Shown: one piece after another, positions 15,462 through 23,797 of the stretch
How positions within the stretch are numbered: position 1 is the first letter of the stretch
How the letters are laid out: every line of letters begins with the position of its first letter
Assembly: GCA_016283195.1 (NCBI GenBank)
Contig: JAEEML010000014.1
Location: forward strand, 1 to 23,985
Direction of reading: 5' to 3'
Length of the DNA stretch: 23,985 nucleotides
From: Deltaproteobacteria bacterium
Lineage (GTDB): Bacteria > JAEEML01
Program-made: the position numbers and the translations under genes
The notes under the pieces: model-generated
What the model saw: the letters and a program-made list of their open reading frames with translations, nothing else
Database searches by the model: none
Told to the model about the DNA's origin: nothing

Positions 15462-18400
15462 ATGGCCAGGAACTTATTCAAAACTGCAAGTAAGCTATTA
15501 AATCTACCTATCTGCTTGATATTGTTATCTTTTGGCTGCTACGGTTGTAATAAGCCAATTCCCCAGGCGCCGGCTTCGCCAGCTCCCGCGCCGGAAGCAA
15601 ATATAGATAAATGTAGAAGCGCCGACCGGGTGGTTACCTGTTTAAGGGGTGTTTGTAATCCGGCCAGCGGCGAATGTGTGGAATGTCTGGCCTCCGCTGA
15701 TTGCCGGGAAGCGGAAAAGCCCATCTGTGCCGAAAGAGTTTGCTATCCCTGTAGCAACGAGCGCCCCTGTGCTGCCGGTATATGCCGGGAGGGGCGCTGC
15801 CAGGAATGTGTCACTGATGATGATTGCCACGATCGTCAAAAAGGGCTCTGTGTGGAGGGCCAGTGCGTGTCCTGCACCAGAGACAACTGCGCCGAAAGCT
15901 GCGATGAACTTAGCGGCAAATGCCGGGCGCCGGTGGCGCGGCCCTGTCCGGGCGGGCGCTGCGGGGTGCCGGGCCCCATCAGCGATATCGACCCTAATAC
16001 CATTGCTCTCGTTAATGTTTTGGATGTTTTTATTATTCATTTGCGCGATTTATATGCCAGCGAAAAGCCGCTGGAAATCGGTACTTACAGTGTTGATGCC
16101 CGGGTAAACGGCCTCTTTGCCACGGTTTCTACCGAATTTACTGTTTTTAACCCCAATAGCCGCACTTTTGAGGGCGAATTGGAATTTCCCCTGCCCGATA
16201 GCGCCGTGGTTTCCGGCTATGCCATTGATGTTGGCGGGGTGCTCACTCCGGCGCAGGTGGTGGAAAAACAAAAAGCGCGCATTGCCTTTGAAAATGAGGT
16301 GAAAAAGGGCATAGACCCCGGTTTGGTGGAGCAGGTAAAGGGCAACATGTACAGAACGCGCATTTATCCCATTACCGCCGGTGGCACGCGCCGGGTGCGA
16401 GTGGAATATATTACGCCTTTAACCATAGCTCCAAATGGTGATGCCGCTCTGGCTCTCCCCATGCCCAAAACCAAATTAAAAGAGCGCAATGTCACTATAA
16501 CGGTGGCAGCGGCCGGTGTGCCGGCGCCGGTGGTCGGCGGCCTCGGTGATCAGAGTTTTCTCTCGGCCGAAGCCGTTTGGCGGCTGGAACGGCATGATAG
16601 AGATATTACGCCGGAAGAGAATATTCTTATGGCTATGCCCCATTTGCCGGATACTATTATTAGTGCCGAATTGGAACGCGGAGATATCTTTTTTGCCGCC
16701 AGTGTCAAAGTGGCGGAAAACAGGGCCGCTAGCGAGCAAATGGCCAAAAACTGGCGCCTTATTTGGGATGCTTCCGGTAGCCGCACCGCTAAAGATATTG
16801 AAAAAGCCCGCCGCCTCTTAAATGAATTACCGGAGCGTGCGAGCTATGAGCTCCATGTTTTTAGAAATGAGCTGGAAGCTCCGCAAAAGTTTTCTACCCG
16901 GGCGGAACTTACGGCGGCTATAGATGGCCTGGCTTATGACGGCGGCACCTCTTTTGCGCCGCTTATGGCTATTGCCGCCCAAAAGTTTAATGGCCCAACT
17001 TTGTTTTTTAGCGATGGCCTGGATACCATGGAAGGGGCTGTGCCGGAATTTGGCGCCGGAGCGGTGGCTCTCATTTCCGGCGGGGCGCGTGATCTGGCGG
17101 CTATGCGGCGCATTTGCGGCGGCCGGGCTATTAACCTGGATATTGTGGAAAGCGCTGAAGCTATGCGCCAGATTTTGGCGCCGCCTTTGGTGGTGTCCGC
17201 TCTTAACGGCGCCGGTATCAGCGATGTGCAGGGTATCGGCCTTGCGGCCAGCGGCCGGGTGACGGTGCTGGGGCGTTTGCAAAATCCCGGAGTAAAGGGT
17301 GAACTAGTCTTTTCCGATGGCCGCAAAGTGGCTCTTGATTTTCCGGCTGATGGCATAGCTTCCGGCAAAACTCTGGCTACAGCTTGGGCGGCCCGGCGGG
17401 TGGAGGAACTTTCGCCCCGGGCTGATGACAATAGAGAAGAACTTTTGGCTCTGGGGCGGCGCTTCTCTTTGGTTAGCCCTGTCTCCAGCATGATTGTTTT
17501 TGAGCGCCTCTCCCAGTGGCTGGAATACGACATTGAGCCGCCGGCAGCTCTCAGCGAAATGCACGCCGAATGGTTAAAGCAGCGCCCCTCTGAAGCGCAA
17601 AAAGAGGAGGAAGAAAGACGCCGCGCCGAAAACTGGCTGAATAATCTCAAAAAAGCCTGGCAGGAACGCATAAAATGGTGGGAAAACCCCATTCCGCCCA
17701 AGAGCGAATGGAAAGAAGAAGGGGGAAATGACAGAGCCAGAGCAGCCGGCAGAGCAGCTCCAAGAGCCGCGAGAGCCAGGGAATCAGCGCCCATGGCGAT
17801 GGCTTATGAAGATGGCGCTGCTCCCATGGCCGAAGCTGAGCCGCTGGCCGCCGGTGGGTTAAACCGGAAGTCCAAAGCTGCTGGTGGTGGCAGCTCATCA
17901 TCTTCTGCACAGGCAGCCGCTGTTTCCATGACTGTGCGCGCCTGGGACCCCGATACTCCCTATTTGCGGGCCATCAAAGATGCCAAAAAGGTCTTTAAAA
18001 CGGCGGAAGCTATTTATAAGGAATATTTACATCAGCGGGCTACTTACGCAGCCAGCCCGGCCTTTTTCCTCGATTGCGCCGGCCTCTTTTTTAAAGAGCA
18101 TGAGGAACGCTTGGCGGTGCGTATTCTCTCCAACCTCTCGGAGATGAAAATAGACGATCCGGCGCTCCTTCGCGTTTATGCTTGGCGCCTTCGCGAGGCC
18201 GGAGCTCTGGAGGCGGCTATTACTGTGCTTAATAAGGTGGCTAAACTCCGCGCTGATGAGGCGGTTAGCTGGCGCGATTTAGCGCTTACTCATGCCATGC
18301 TGGCCAAAAAGAATATGAGCGCCGAAGATACAGGGAAAGCTTTGGAATATTTCCACAAAACGGCCTTTACCCCCTGGCGGAGAAATGATGCTATGTGGAC

Positions 18401-18884
18401 TGCTCTGGTGGCTCTTGAGGAATTTAATGAGCTTCTCGCCTGGAGCAATAGGCAAAAATGGGCGGGGAATGTGCCAAGTGCGCCGGCAGTGGAAGACCTT
18501 TTCCGCAAAGTGCTCGATACCGATATGCGCATTGTGATGATGTGGGATGCTGATAGCACCGATATTGATATGCACGTTAAAGAGCCCAGCGGCGAAGAGG
18601 TATATTACGGCCATAAGCGCTCCAAAACCGGTGGCCTGGTGAGTCATGATGTCACTACAGGCTACGGCCCGGAGGAGTTTTTGCACAAAACAGCCCCCAA
18701 AGGGCGCTATGATGTCTTTACTAAATATTTTGCCTCCCATCAGCAAAACCTGATTGGCCCGGCCACTATTACGCTCATGATGTACACCAATTGGGGCCGC
18801 GAAAGCCAAAAGAGCGAGATTGTGAGTCTCAGGCTGGAAAAGGCCAAGGATAAGGTTATTGTAGGATCGATGACTGTGGAATGA
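15462..18884 (+). CDS. VIT/VWA/DUF2135 giant lipoprotein
   Basis: A 1140-residue predicted lipoprotein; the signal ends LLSFGCYGC, with Cys26 or Cys29 lipidated. Order: Pro/Ala spacer; Cys-rich region (51-168) of ECVTDDDC-type units; VIT domain (about 205-320); VWA-like domain with an intact metal site (D436-A-S-G-S440, T496 in GGTS, D518 in SDGLD); a charged helix (about 700-735); an Ala/Arg/Ser-rich disordered linker (about 755-825); a helical repeat, TPR-like segment (about 830-1010); and a DUF2135/YfaP-like beta domain (about 1020-1140, IVMMWDADSTDIDMHVKEPS, GYGPEEF). Such proteins are typical of Myxococcota and relatives and are probably cell-surface binding or adhesion factors. AAAGGAGAT precedes the ATG. 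Function inferred from domains only. Confidence 0.85.
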   Translation: MARNLFKTASKLLNLPICLILLSFGCYGCNKPIPQAPASPAPAPEANIDKCRSADRVVTCLRGVCNPASGECVECLASADCREAEKPICAERVCYPCSNERPCAAGICREGRCQECVTDDDCHDRQKGLCVEGQCVSCTRDNCAESCDELSGKCRAPVARPCPGGRCGVPGPISDIDPNTIALVNVLDVFIIHLRDLYASEKPLEIGTYSVDARVNGLFATVSTEFTVFNPNSRTFEGELEFPLPDSAVVSGYAIDVGGVLTPAQVVEKQKARIAFENEVKKGIDPGLVEQVKGNMYRTRIYPITAGGTRRVRVEYITPLTIAPNGDAALALPMPKTKLKERNVTITVAAAGVPAPVVGGLGDQSFLSAEAVWRLERHDRDITPEENILMAMPHLPDTIISAELERGDIFFAASVKVAENRAASEQMAKNWRLIWDASGSRTAKDIEKARRLLNELPERASYELHVFRNELEAPQKFSTRAELTAAIDGLAYDGGTSFAPLMAIAAQKFNGPTLFFSDGLDTMEGAVPEFGAGAVALISGGARDLAAMRRICGGRAINLDIVESAEAMRQILAPPLVVSALNGAGISDVQGIGLAASGRVTVLGRLQNPGVKGELVFSDGRKVALDFPADGIASGKTLATAWAARRVEELSPRADDNREELLALGRRFSLVSPVSSMIVFERLSQWLEYDIEPPAALSEMHAEWLKQRPSEAQKEEEERRRAENWLNNLKKAWQERIKWWENPIPPKSEWKEEGGNDRARAAGRAAPRAARARESAPMAMAYEDGAAPMAEAEPLAAGGLNRKSKAAGGGSSSSSAQAAAVSMTVRAWDPDTPYLRAIKDAKKVFKTAEAIYKEYLHQRATYAASPAFFLDCAGLFFKEHEERLAVRILSNLSEMKIDDPALLRVYAWRLREAGALEAAITVLNKVAKLRADEAVSWRDLALTHAMLAKKNMSAEDTGKALEYFHKTAFTPWRRNDAMWTALVALEEFNELLAWSNRQKWAGNVPSAPAVEDLFRKVLDTDMRIVMMWDADSTDIDMHVKEPSGEEVYYGHKRSKTGGLVSHDVTTGYGPEEFLHKTAPKGRYDVFTKYFASHQQNLIGPATITLMMYTNWGRESQKSEIVSLRLEKAKDKVIVGSMTVE

Positions 18885-19374
18885 CTTCCTCTATTGGCCT
18901 GGCCGCCCCGACGCCCCGCTAGGGCTCGATTTTCCAATAGGCACTTGACTAACTCCCCGCCAATTTGCTAGAAGCTCTCCAACAATTAAACCAATAGCCA
19001 TTTTGGGGCCGGAGGAATTATGACATTACCCGAACGAAAATATCGCGATCGCTATGCGGGCCCTCACCACACAAGTAGTGGAAATTATTGACATCTCGCC
19101 CTCTCCATTTTTACAAATGGCGAGGGCATCCAGAAAGCTCCCGGCCTCCTCTTCTACTACAGTAGCTATCTGCAGTGAAAATCAAATCTGAAAATTATCG
19201 TACAAGGTCTAGTTCCTGATGCAGCTTTAAGAACAGCGGCTTGTTTTATTAGATTTTGCCTTCTGGTCAAACTCATGTAATTTTTTACTCGCTATATTTA
19301 ACTGGATGTGTCATATTTATCTGGTTTCAATAGCTATGTGCCCCCAAAAAGGCATAATGAAGAAAGACATATAA
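18885..19374. other. Gene-free stretch with hairpins
   Basis: No convincing gene. It holds CTATTGG (18891-18897) and CCAATAG (18934-18940), a loose inverted repeat after the VIT/VWA gene that might aid termination. GGAGGAATT leads to an ATG at 19020 opening a 23-codon frame (MTLPERKYRDRYAGPHHTSS) that stops at once; the strong ribosome site suggests the stump of a lost gene, which I cannot identify. A near-perfect hairpin lies at 19098-19127. Confidence 0.5.
19098..19127. repeat. Hairpin repeat, copy 1
   Basis: Arms GCCCTCTCCATTT and AAATGGCGAGGGC pair at 12 of 13 positions around the loop TTAC. The reverse complement shares CCCTCGCC..ATTTGTAAAAATGG with a hairpin at 21145-21180. The two copies face each other and enclose the KilA-N gene and the DUF104-VapC pair. 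Confidence 0.7.
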
Positions 19375-20178
19375 ATGGCGAAGATTACAGTAAAAGATAC
19401 GGAAATAACAGTTGCTCGGGTAAACAACGAAGATTATTTGTGCCTTACTGATATGCTAAAAGCTAAAGACGGTGATTTTTTTATTGCCGATTGGCTTAGA
19501 AACCGCAATACTCTTGAATATATTGGTATTTGGGAGCGAGTTTATAATCCTGATTTTAATTACGGCGAATTCGCCCTAATTAAAAATCAGTCCGGCCTCA
19601 ACAGTTTTAAGATAAGTGTGAAAGAATTTGTAGACCGAACGAAAGCAATATCTTTACAGGCAAAAGCCGGGCGATATGGTGGAACCTATGCTCATAAAGA
19701 CATCGCTTTTGAATTTGCAATGTGGATAAGTCCTGAATTTAAAATCTATATTGTAAAAGAATTTCAGCGTCTAAAAGCCGAAGAACAGGCTAAACTTGGT
19801 TGGTCGGCAAAACGTGAATTAACCAAAATAAATTACAGAATTCACACCGATGCGATTAAACAAAAGCTCATTCCACCTGAGCTTACAGCGGCTCAAAAAT
19901 CTTTTGTCTATGCTAATGAGGCCGATATGCTTAATGTTGCTATGTTTGGGCAAACAGCTAAGGAGTGGCGTGAGGCTAATCCTGAGTTAAGAGGAAATAT
20001 CCGCGATTACGCCACTATTAATCAACTTATTTGTCTGAGCAACATGGAAAACTTGAATGCCGTTTTTATCGGTGATGGGCTTTCGCAAAGCGAGCGTCTT
20101 GAAAAACTAAATAAGATAGCTATTCAACAGATGAAAATATTGGAAAATATAGAGGAAAAAGAAATTTTAACTAACTAA
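19375..20178 (+). CDS. KilA-N domain protein
   Basis: A 267-residue protein. The N-terminal ~130 residues form a KilA-N DNA-binding domain: ITVARVNNEDYLCLTDMLKA, WLRNRNTLEYIGIWERVYNP, then GRYGGTYAHKDIAFEFAMWI and SPEFKIYIVKEFQRLK. The rest is helical and charged. The family comes from phages and large DNA viruses and is common as single chromosomal genes in gut bacteria; a regulatory or phage-related role is known only in general terms. The ribosome site is weak (AAAGA). It is flanked by hairpin repeats and a FISUMP relic, consistent with acquisition by transfer. No other phage gene is near. Confidence 0.85.
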   Translation: MAKITVKDTEITVARVNNEDYLCLTDMLKAKDGDFFIADWLRNRNTLEYIGIWERVYNPDFNYGEFALIKNQSGLNSFKISVKEFVDRTKAISLQAKAGRYGGTYAHKDIAFEFAMWISPEFKIYIVKEFQRLKAEEQAKLGWSAKRELTKINYRIHTDAIKQKLIPPELTAAQKSFVYANEADMLNVAMFGQTAKEWREANPELRGNIRDYATINQLICLSNMENLNAVFIGDGLSQSERLEKLNKIAIQQMKILENIEEKEILTN

Positions 20179-20198
20179 AAATGGTACTATGAGGGCGG

Positions 20199-20234
20199 TT
20201 AGTTCCTAACGCAGCGCACCGAGAAGGTGTACAT
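20199..20234 (-). pseudogene. FISUMP gene 3'-end relic
   Basis: On the minus strand this reads MYTFSVRCVRN and a stop, the characteristic end of a FISUMP domain. It matches the end of the intact FISUMP gene (GTAFSVRCVRD, 21220-21255), with three mismatches in the first 31 bases. Similarity fades beyond 20240, where GC-rich repeat DNA begins. It lies 20 bp after the KilA-N stop. Either a paralogue was lost here or the 3' end was displaced by the DNA at 20240-21219. Confidence 0.65.
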
Positions 20235-20269
20235 TTTATCGCTGCTTACTCTGCGGCATGGGCTACTCT

Positions 20270-20301
20270 CCTTTCCGCCGCACGACTCGGGGACACCCCG
20301 A
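20270..20301 (-). repeat. Dispersed GC-rich repeat, copy 2
   Basis: The reverse complement reads TCGGGGTGTCCCCGAG, then TCGTGCGGCGGAAAGG, matching 157-187 apart from one extra base and one substitution. It sits in the gap between the FISUMP relic and the toxin-antitoxin promoter. CCCGGG blocks lie beside both copies. Confidence 0.7.
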
Positions 20302-20422
20302 GACCCAGCGCTCCCGGGGCTCAGCAGCCAAAGGTTGCCACGGTCCCCAGCTAAAACTAAGTGTGGGGCTGCTCAGTTGCTCTTAAACTCGGCTGGCTCG
20401 TAATAGTTCTTGGGGAGAGTCA

Positions 20423-20452
20423 TTGGCAAAACATGGCCAGATGTGCTATAAA
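20423..20452 (+). promoter_or_regulatory. Promoter of DUF104-VapC pair
   Basis: TTGGCA (20423-20428) and TATAAA (20447-20452) are 18 bases apart, each one base off consensus. The antitoxin ATG lies 21 bases after the -10, with GGAGGTGG between. Autoregulation would be expected for a toxin-antitoxin pair, but no clear palindrome overlaps the boxes. Confidence 0.55.
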
Positions 20453-20472
20453 TATCGCTTGGAGGTGGAAAG

Positions 20473-20682
20473 ATGCTTTCAGTTTCGGCTTATTATGAAA
20501 ATGGAGTTTTTGTCCCTCTGGAAGCGCTGGAACTTAAAGAGCGGCAACCGGTAATAGTTACTGTGCTGGATAAAAGTAATTTGGAAAAAGCGCGGCGAGT
20601 AAAGGTTCTTGAGGCGCTTAGTGGCATAATTCCGGCGACTATCACCGATGAAGAGGTCAAAGAATGTAGGACTTCCAAATGA
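20473..20682 (+). CDS. DUF104 (AF2212-like) antitoxin
   Basis: A 69-residue protein opening MLSVSAYYENGVFVPLEALE, then LKERQPVIVTVLD: the DUF104/AF2212 antitoxin beta fold (YENGVFxPLExLxLKExxxVxVxV). The C-terminal helical tail (LEKARRVKVLEALSG) and the acidic end probably wrap the toxin. The strong site GGAGGTGGAA precedes the ATG. The stop overlaps the PIN gene start as ATGA, so antitoxin and toxin are translationally coupled in the usual order. Confidence 0.85.
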   Translation: MLSVSAYYENGVFVPLEALELKERQPVIVTVLDKSNLEKARRVKVLEALSGIIPATITDEEVKECRTSK

Positions 20683-21110
20683 AAGTTCTTTTTGATACCA
20701 ACATTATTATAGATGTGCTAGCCCGCCGTGAAGAAACCTATGAAGCATCTTTTTCGGCTATATCTTTATGTGATGGCCTTACTGTCAAAAGCTGTATAAC
20801 TTCAAATACAGTAACAGATATTGCTTATATTCTGCACCGTTATGGACACACAAAACAGCAGGTTAAAGCTGAATTAGCTAAACTGTTTTCGATTATTGAT
20901 ATTCTGGCGGTTGATTCTTCGGATTGTACTTTGGCTTTAAGCTCTCCGGTGGAAGATTTTGAAGACGCTGTCCTTGCTGAATGTGCCAAACGCAATGGTG
21001 CCGATTATATAATTACACGAAATTCTAAAGATTATTTGCTATCGCCTGTACCTTCGATGTCGCCTTGGGCATTTTGTGAACTTGTGGGTTCGCAGGAAGA
21101 AAAGGCGTAG
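20679..21110 (+). CDS. vapC: VapC-type PIN-domain toxin
   Basis: A 143-residue PIN domain, the expected length. Metal-binding acidic residues are visible: D6 in LFDTNIIID, D47 in NTVTDIAYIL (near the usual second acid), E95-D96 in DFEDAVLAECA and D118 in ITRNSKDYL, with N115 before it. PIN toxins are Mg2+-dependent ribonucleases that cut tRNA or rRNA; the partner DUF104 protein would block the site. DUF104 pairs with PIN toxins in several archaea and bacteria. The gene is convergent with the FISUMP lipoprotein, 109 bp apart. Confidence 0.88.
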   Translation: MKVLFDTNIIIDVLARREETYEASFSAISLCDGLTVKSCITSNTVTDIAYILHRYGHTKQQVKAELAKLFSIIDILAVDSSDCTLALSSPVEDFEDAVLAECAKRNGADYIITRNSKDYLLSPVPSMSPWAFCELVGSQEEKA

Positions 21111-21144
21111 AAAAGGGGTAAATTATCATGTATTTTCCAATGAT

Positions 21145-21180
21145 TCCCCCTCGCCGCATTTGTAAAAATGGGGAAAGTGG
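21145..21180. repeat. Hairpin repeat, copy 2
   Basis: CCCCCTCGCCGCATTT, loop GTAA, then AAATGGGGAAAGTGG. The inner CATTT/AAATG arms are perfect and the outer C-rich and G-rich parts pair partly. It is related in inverse orientation to 19098-19127. It lies between convergent genes and may also act as a two-way terminator. Confidence 0.6.
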
Positions 21181-21219
21181 GGCAGGGCTGGCTACCCGCC
21201 TACGGCGGGCTGCTCAGCT

Positions 21220-21966
21220 TTAGTCCCTAACGCAGCGCACGGAGAAGGCGGTACCCTTGTGGTTGTTGTACACATTAGCATTGCCATTATCTAAGTACAG
21301 GTTGTAGGCGTAGTTGCTATTGTCCTCGTTCTCCGTGGCCGACCAGAAGTAGGCGTAGTTACCGAAATTGAGGTAATTGCCACCGTAGTAGCTGCCGGCG
21401 GGCAGGGCGCCAAAGCCATATTTATCGGCACCGCTACCCCAGCTACTAGCCCGCAAGTTCGTAGCACCAGTAGAGTTTTCGCCGCCAGCATAAATAATCA
21501 AAGCGCTTAGTTCTGTTTGTGTTGGTAAATGCCAGCCGCTGGGGCACACTTTCTGGGCATCCTCAAAGGTGTATAAGCAGCCATAGTTTTTTATAAAATC
21601 AGGATCTTTAGCGGTATTAGCATAGCAGGTTAACTTGCTACCGTCATTGCCGGTAGTGATATCCATATTTTTAGCTGTCCACGTTTGCCCATTTATAGTT
21701 ACTTCGCTATTTTTATAGGGAACACAGGCAGTATTTTTATAGCAATATTTACTGTCGGGGCAATCATCGTCTATTTGGCATGTTTGCGCACATTCGCCAT
21801 AAGCAAAAAGGGTGCTTTGGACGCATATAAATCCTTCTAGGCATTCATAATTTTCTGTGCATGAATAAGCAGCCTCGCTCGAAGTGCCATCGATAAATTC
21901 CAAACAGCCGCCAGTAGCTAAGAGAGCTAGAATTAAGTGGCTTAAATATATTATTCTTGTTTTCAT
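21220..21966 (-). CDS. FISUMP-domain lipoprotein
   Basis: A 248-residue lipoprotein. The signal peptide ends in LLATGGC. A Cys-rich segment follows (36-82: CTENYECLEGFIC, CQIDDDCPDSKYC), of the same style as the VIT/VWA protein. The C-terminal FISUMP domain (about 90-248) shows INGQTWTAKNMD, CPSGWHLPTQTEL, FSALPAG-like GFGALPAG, FWSATE and the closing FSVRCVRD. FISUMP proteins are abundant surface proteins of Fibrobacter and other gut or polymer-degrading bacteria; their binding targets are mostly unknown. It is the last gene of a three-gene operon; its AGGAGG site overlaps the stop of the preceding gene (TAGGAGG). Confidence 0.88.
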   Translation of the reverse strand: MKTRIIYLSHLILALLATGGCLEFIDGTSSEAAYSCTENYECLEGFICVQSTLFAYGECAQTCQIDDDCPDSKYCYKNTACVPYKNSEVTINGQTWTAKNMDITTGNDGSKLTCYANTAKDPDFIKNYGCLYTFEDAQKVCPSGWHLPTQTELSALIIYAGGENSTGATNLRASSWGSGADKYGFGALPAGSYYGGNYLNFGNYAYFWSATENEDNSNYAYNLYLDNGNANVYNNHKGTAFSVRCVRD

Positions 21967-21975
21967 GCTTGCCTC

Positions 21976-22749
21976 CTACCAACTGCCACTAATAGTTAAA
22001 AGCGCTGTTTGTTTGCCAACAGTAGGTGAAAGAGTGATATTTTTCTTTTTTTTATCTTTTTTGTGCTTTTGGTGGTGGACGCCAAGAGCAATAGCTGTGG
22101 CTACAGCGGCCCCGGCAGTGCCAAAAGCTATATATGAGCCTATTTCCAAATGGCGGCCGGTTTTGGCCAGGCGATTGATTCTTATTTGAGAATAGTGTTG
22201 AGCAACATCAGAAGTTTTTGTGTTTTCGGCATAATTAACAGCTTTAACCATTAAAATGGCACCAGCGGTTATGCCTAAAGTACCACCTACGCTACCAACA
22301 ACAACTGAGCTGATAAGATATCTATTTCCTTTAGCTTTTTCTTTGTGTGGGGCCGCATTCTTTTCAGCTCCTTCTTTGGCGAGAGCTTGATCTTTAGCTT
22401 TTTCAGCGGCTTCAAGGCGCGCTTGTTCAGCTGCTTCGGCTTTTGCTTTAGCATCGGCTTCCAAACGCGCCTTTTCTTCTGCTTCGCGCTTAGCTTTAGC
22501 TTCCGCTTCAGCCTTTTTTTGGGCCTCAGCCTCTAGGCGGGCTTTTTTTTCGGCCTCACGCCTGGCTCTTTCCGCCGCTTCGGCTTTGGCCTTGGCCTCC
22601 TTTTGCCCGGCTGTGTAATAAATATCATCACTTGAGCTGCCATACGGGTCGCTACTTCCATATATTCCTTCATCCACATATTGCCCAAAAGCTGGCATAG
22701 AAATGGCCATGAGGGCGATAAATGCTGTAAATGCTCTTATTTTCATCAT
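21976..22749 (-). CDS. TolA-like Ala/Lys/Glu-rich envelope protein
   Basis: A 257-residue protein. The signal peptide is cut near PAFGQ; then a Ser/Tyr/Asp-rich stretch; then a long Ala/Lys/Glu/Arg helix (about 50-135) of KAEAEAKAKREAEEKARLEA-type repeats, as in TolA; then two hydrophobic segments (about 145-170 and 202-222); then a Lys/His-rich patch and a strand ending LLTISGSW. This last part resembles the beta tail of PEGA/TPR envelope proteins in deltaproteobacteria. It probably spans the periplasm. The first ATG overlaps the upstream stop (ATGA) and 9 bp separate its stop from the FISUMP gene. Function unknown. Confidence 0.7.
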   Translation of the reverse strand: MMKIRAFTAFIALMAISMPAFGQYVDEGIYGSSDPYGSSSDDIYYTAGQKEAKAKAEAAERARREAEKKARLEAEAQKKAEAEAKAKREAEEKARLEADAKAKAEAAEQARLEAAEKAKDQALAKEGAEKNAAPHKEKAKGNRYLISSVVVGSVGGTLGITAGAILMVKAVNYAENTKTSDVAQHYSQIRINRLAKTGRHLEIGSYIAFGTAGAAVATAIALGVHHQKHKKDKKKKNITLSPTVGKQTALLTISGSW

Positions 22750-23717
22750 TTACCCCCTTTGCCAAAGAGGCCTAAAAGGCCGCCTTTCTTTTCCCGTGGT
22801 TCTTCTGGCTTTTGCTCTTCTTGCTTAGGAGCCACACTTATTGTTTTTTTGTAATTATCGGCGCTTACTTCTTCCCAACTGGCAGCGATGGTTTTGGTGT
22901 ATTTAATAGCGAGACCAGCCCCATAACGCACAGTGGCGCATTTTTGGCTGTGGTCGCCATTTTCTCTGGAGATGGTTTCGCAAACCTGTGTTTCTTCCAT
23001 ATTCACGTTGATAACCGCGTGGGCACCAATTGCCGCCGCTTTTACCAAAAGATCGTGGTAGAGCATACTAGGGGGAGTATTCATAGAATCATCGATAATC
23101 GCCCGCGAAAATACGATATTTACCGGCTCATAATCTTTCATGGGCAGGGTGTTTACATCAAAAGTGTAACCCTTGATAACCTGGCCGTTTTTTTCTTTGG
23201 TGTTGATTGTAAAATTGTCATCACTTCTAACTTCTTTATTTTCAAATTTTACATTGAAAGTATTTTTGACTGAACTGCCTGATATTACACTATATTTAAA
23301 TTCATTGTCACCTGCTGTCATGGTGTTTGTGTAACGAATGGCTAGGGCCGAGCCATATCTAGTGGTAGTACAGTGCTTGGCTTTATCGCCATTAGCATTT
23401 AGTTCCATGCAGGCTTTGCTTTCCTCAATGTTGACATTGATAATGGCGTGGGCTTTGGCTTCATGTGCCTTTATCATGAGGCTGTGCCAAGCTTCAAGCG
23501 GGGGAGTTTTATCGGTTTCATCCAAAATATCACGAGTAAAAACCAGTTTAACCACTTCAAAATCTTTTACCGGCAATTCGCTTACATCAAAGGCATAACC
23601 TTTTAAAGTTGCGCTGGTTTTGCTGAAAGAGCTGCTATTTGGGCTGGTGGCCGGAATACAAGCTGATGATAAAACAGTGAGCATTAATAGAGCAGACAGA
23701 GTACAATAATTCTTCAT
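22746..23717 (-). CDS. Lipoprotein with duplicated UPF0145-like domain
   Basis: A 323-residue lipoprotein; the signal ends in VLSSAC. It has two copies of a ~110-residue domain (about 38-130 and 180-275): GYAFDVSELPVKDFEVVKLV / GYTFDVNTLPMKDYEPVNIV, a helix, then AHAIINVNIEES or AHAVINVNMEET, a CxxxxxxC-type pair, then TRYGSALAIRYT / VRYGAGLAIKYT. The alternating strand pattern with a central helix and GAxAVINV resembles the UPF0145/YbjQ or DUF4156 fold, a similarity I recall by pattern only. The C-terminus is Lys/Glu/Gly-rich. AAGGAGAT lies 4 nt before the ATG. First gene of the operon, downstream of the (TGAAC)16 repeat. Confidence 0.7.
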   Translation of the reverse strand: MKNYCTLSALLMLTVLSSACIPATSPNSSSFSKTSATLKGYAFDVSELPVKDFEVVKLVFTRDILDETDKTPPLEAWHSLMIKAHEAKAHAIINVNIEESKACMELNANGDKAKHCTTTRYGSALAIRYTNTMTAGDNEFKYSVISGSSVKNTFNVKFENKEVRSDDNFTINTKEKNGQVIKGYTFDVNTLPMKDYEPVNIVFSRAIIDDSMNTPPSMLYHDLLVKAAAIGAHAVINVNMEETQVCETISRENGDHSQKCATVRYGAGLAIKYTKTIAASWEEVSADNYKKTISVAPKQEEQKPEEPREKKGGLLGLFGKGGK

Positions 23718-23797
23718 ACAAATCTCCTTATGATATCAAAAAATATGCAAAATTATTGAAAAAATTGCGGGTTATGTGTTGAAATGTTTTTAGAAAT

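Noticed and set aside
16934-17794. 286-codon open frame antisense to the VIT/VWA gene
   Set aside because: Low-complexity Ser/Ala/Arg composition typical of antisense reading of a GC-rich gene; no start signal.
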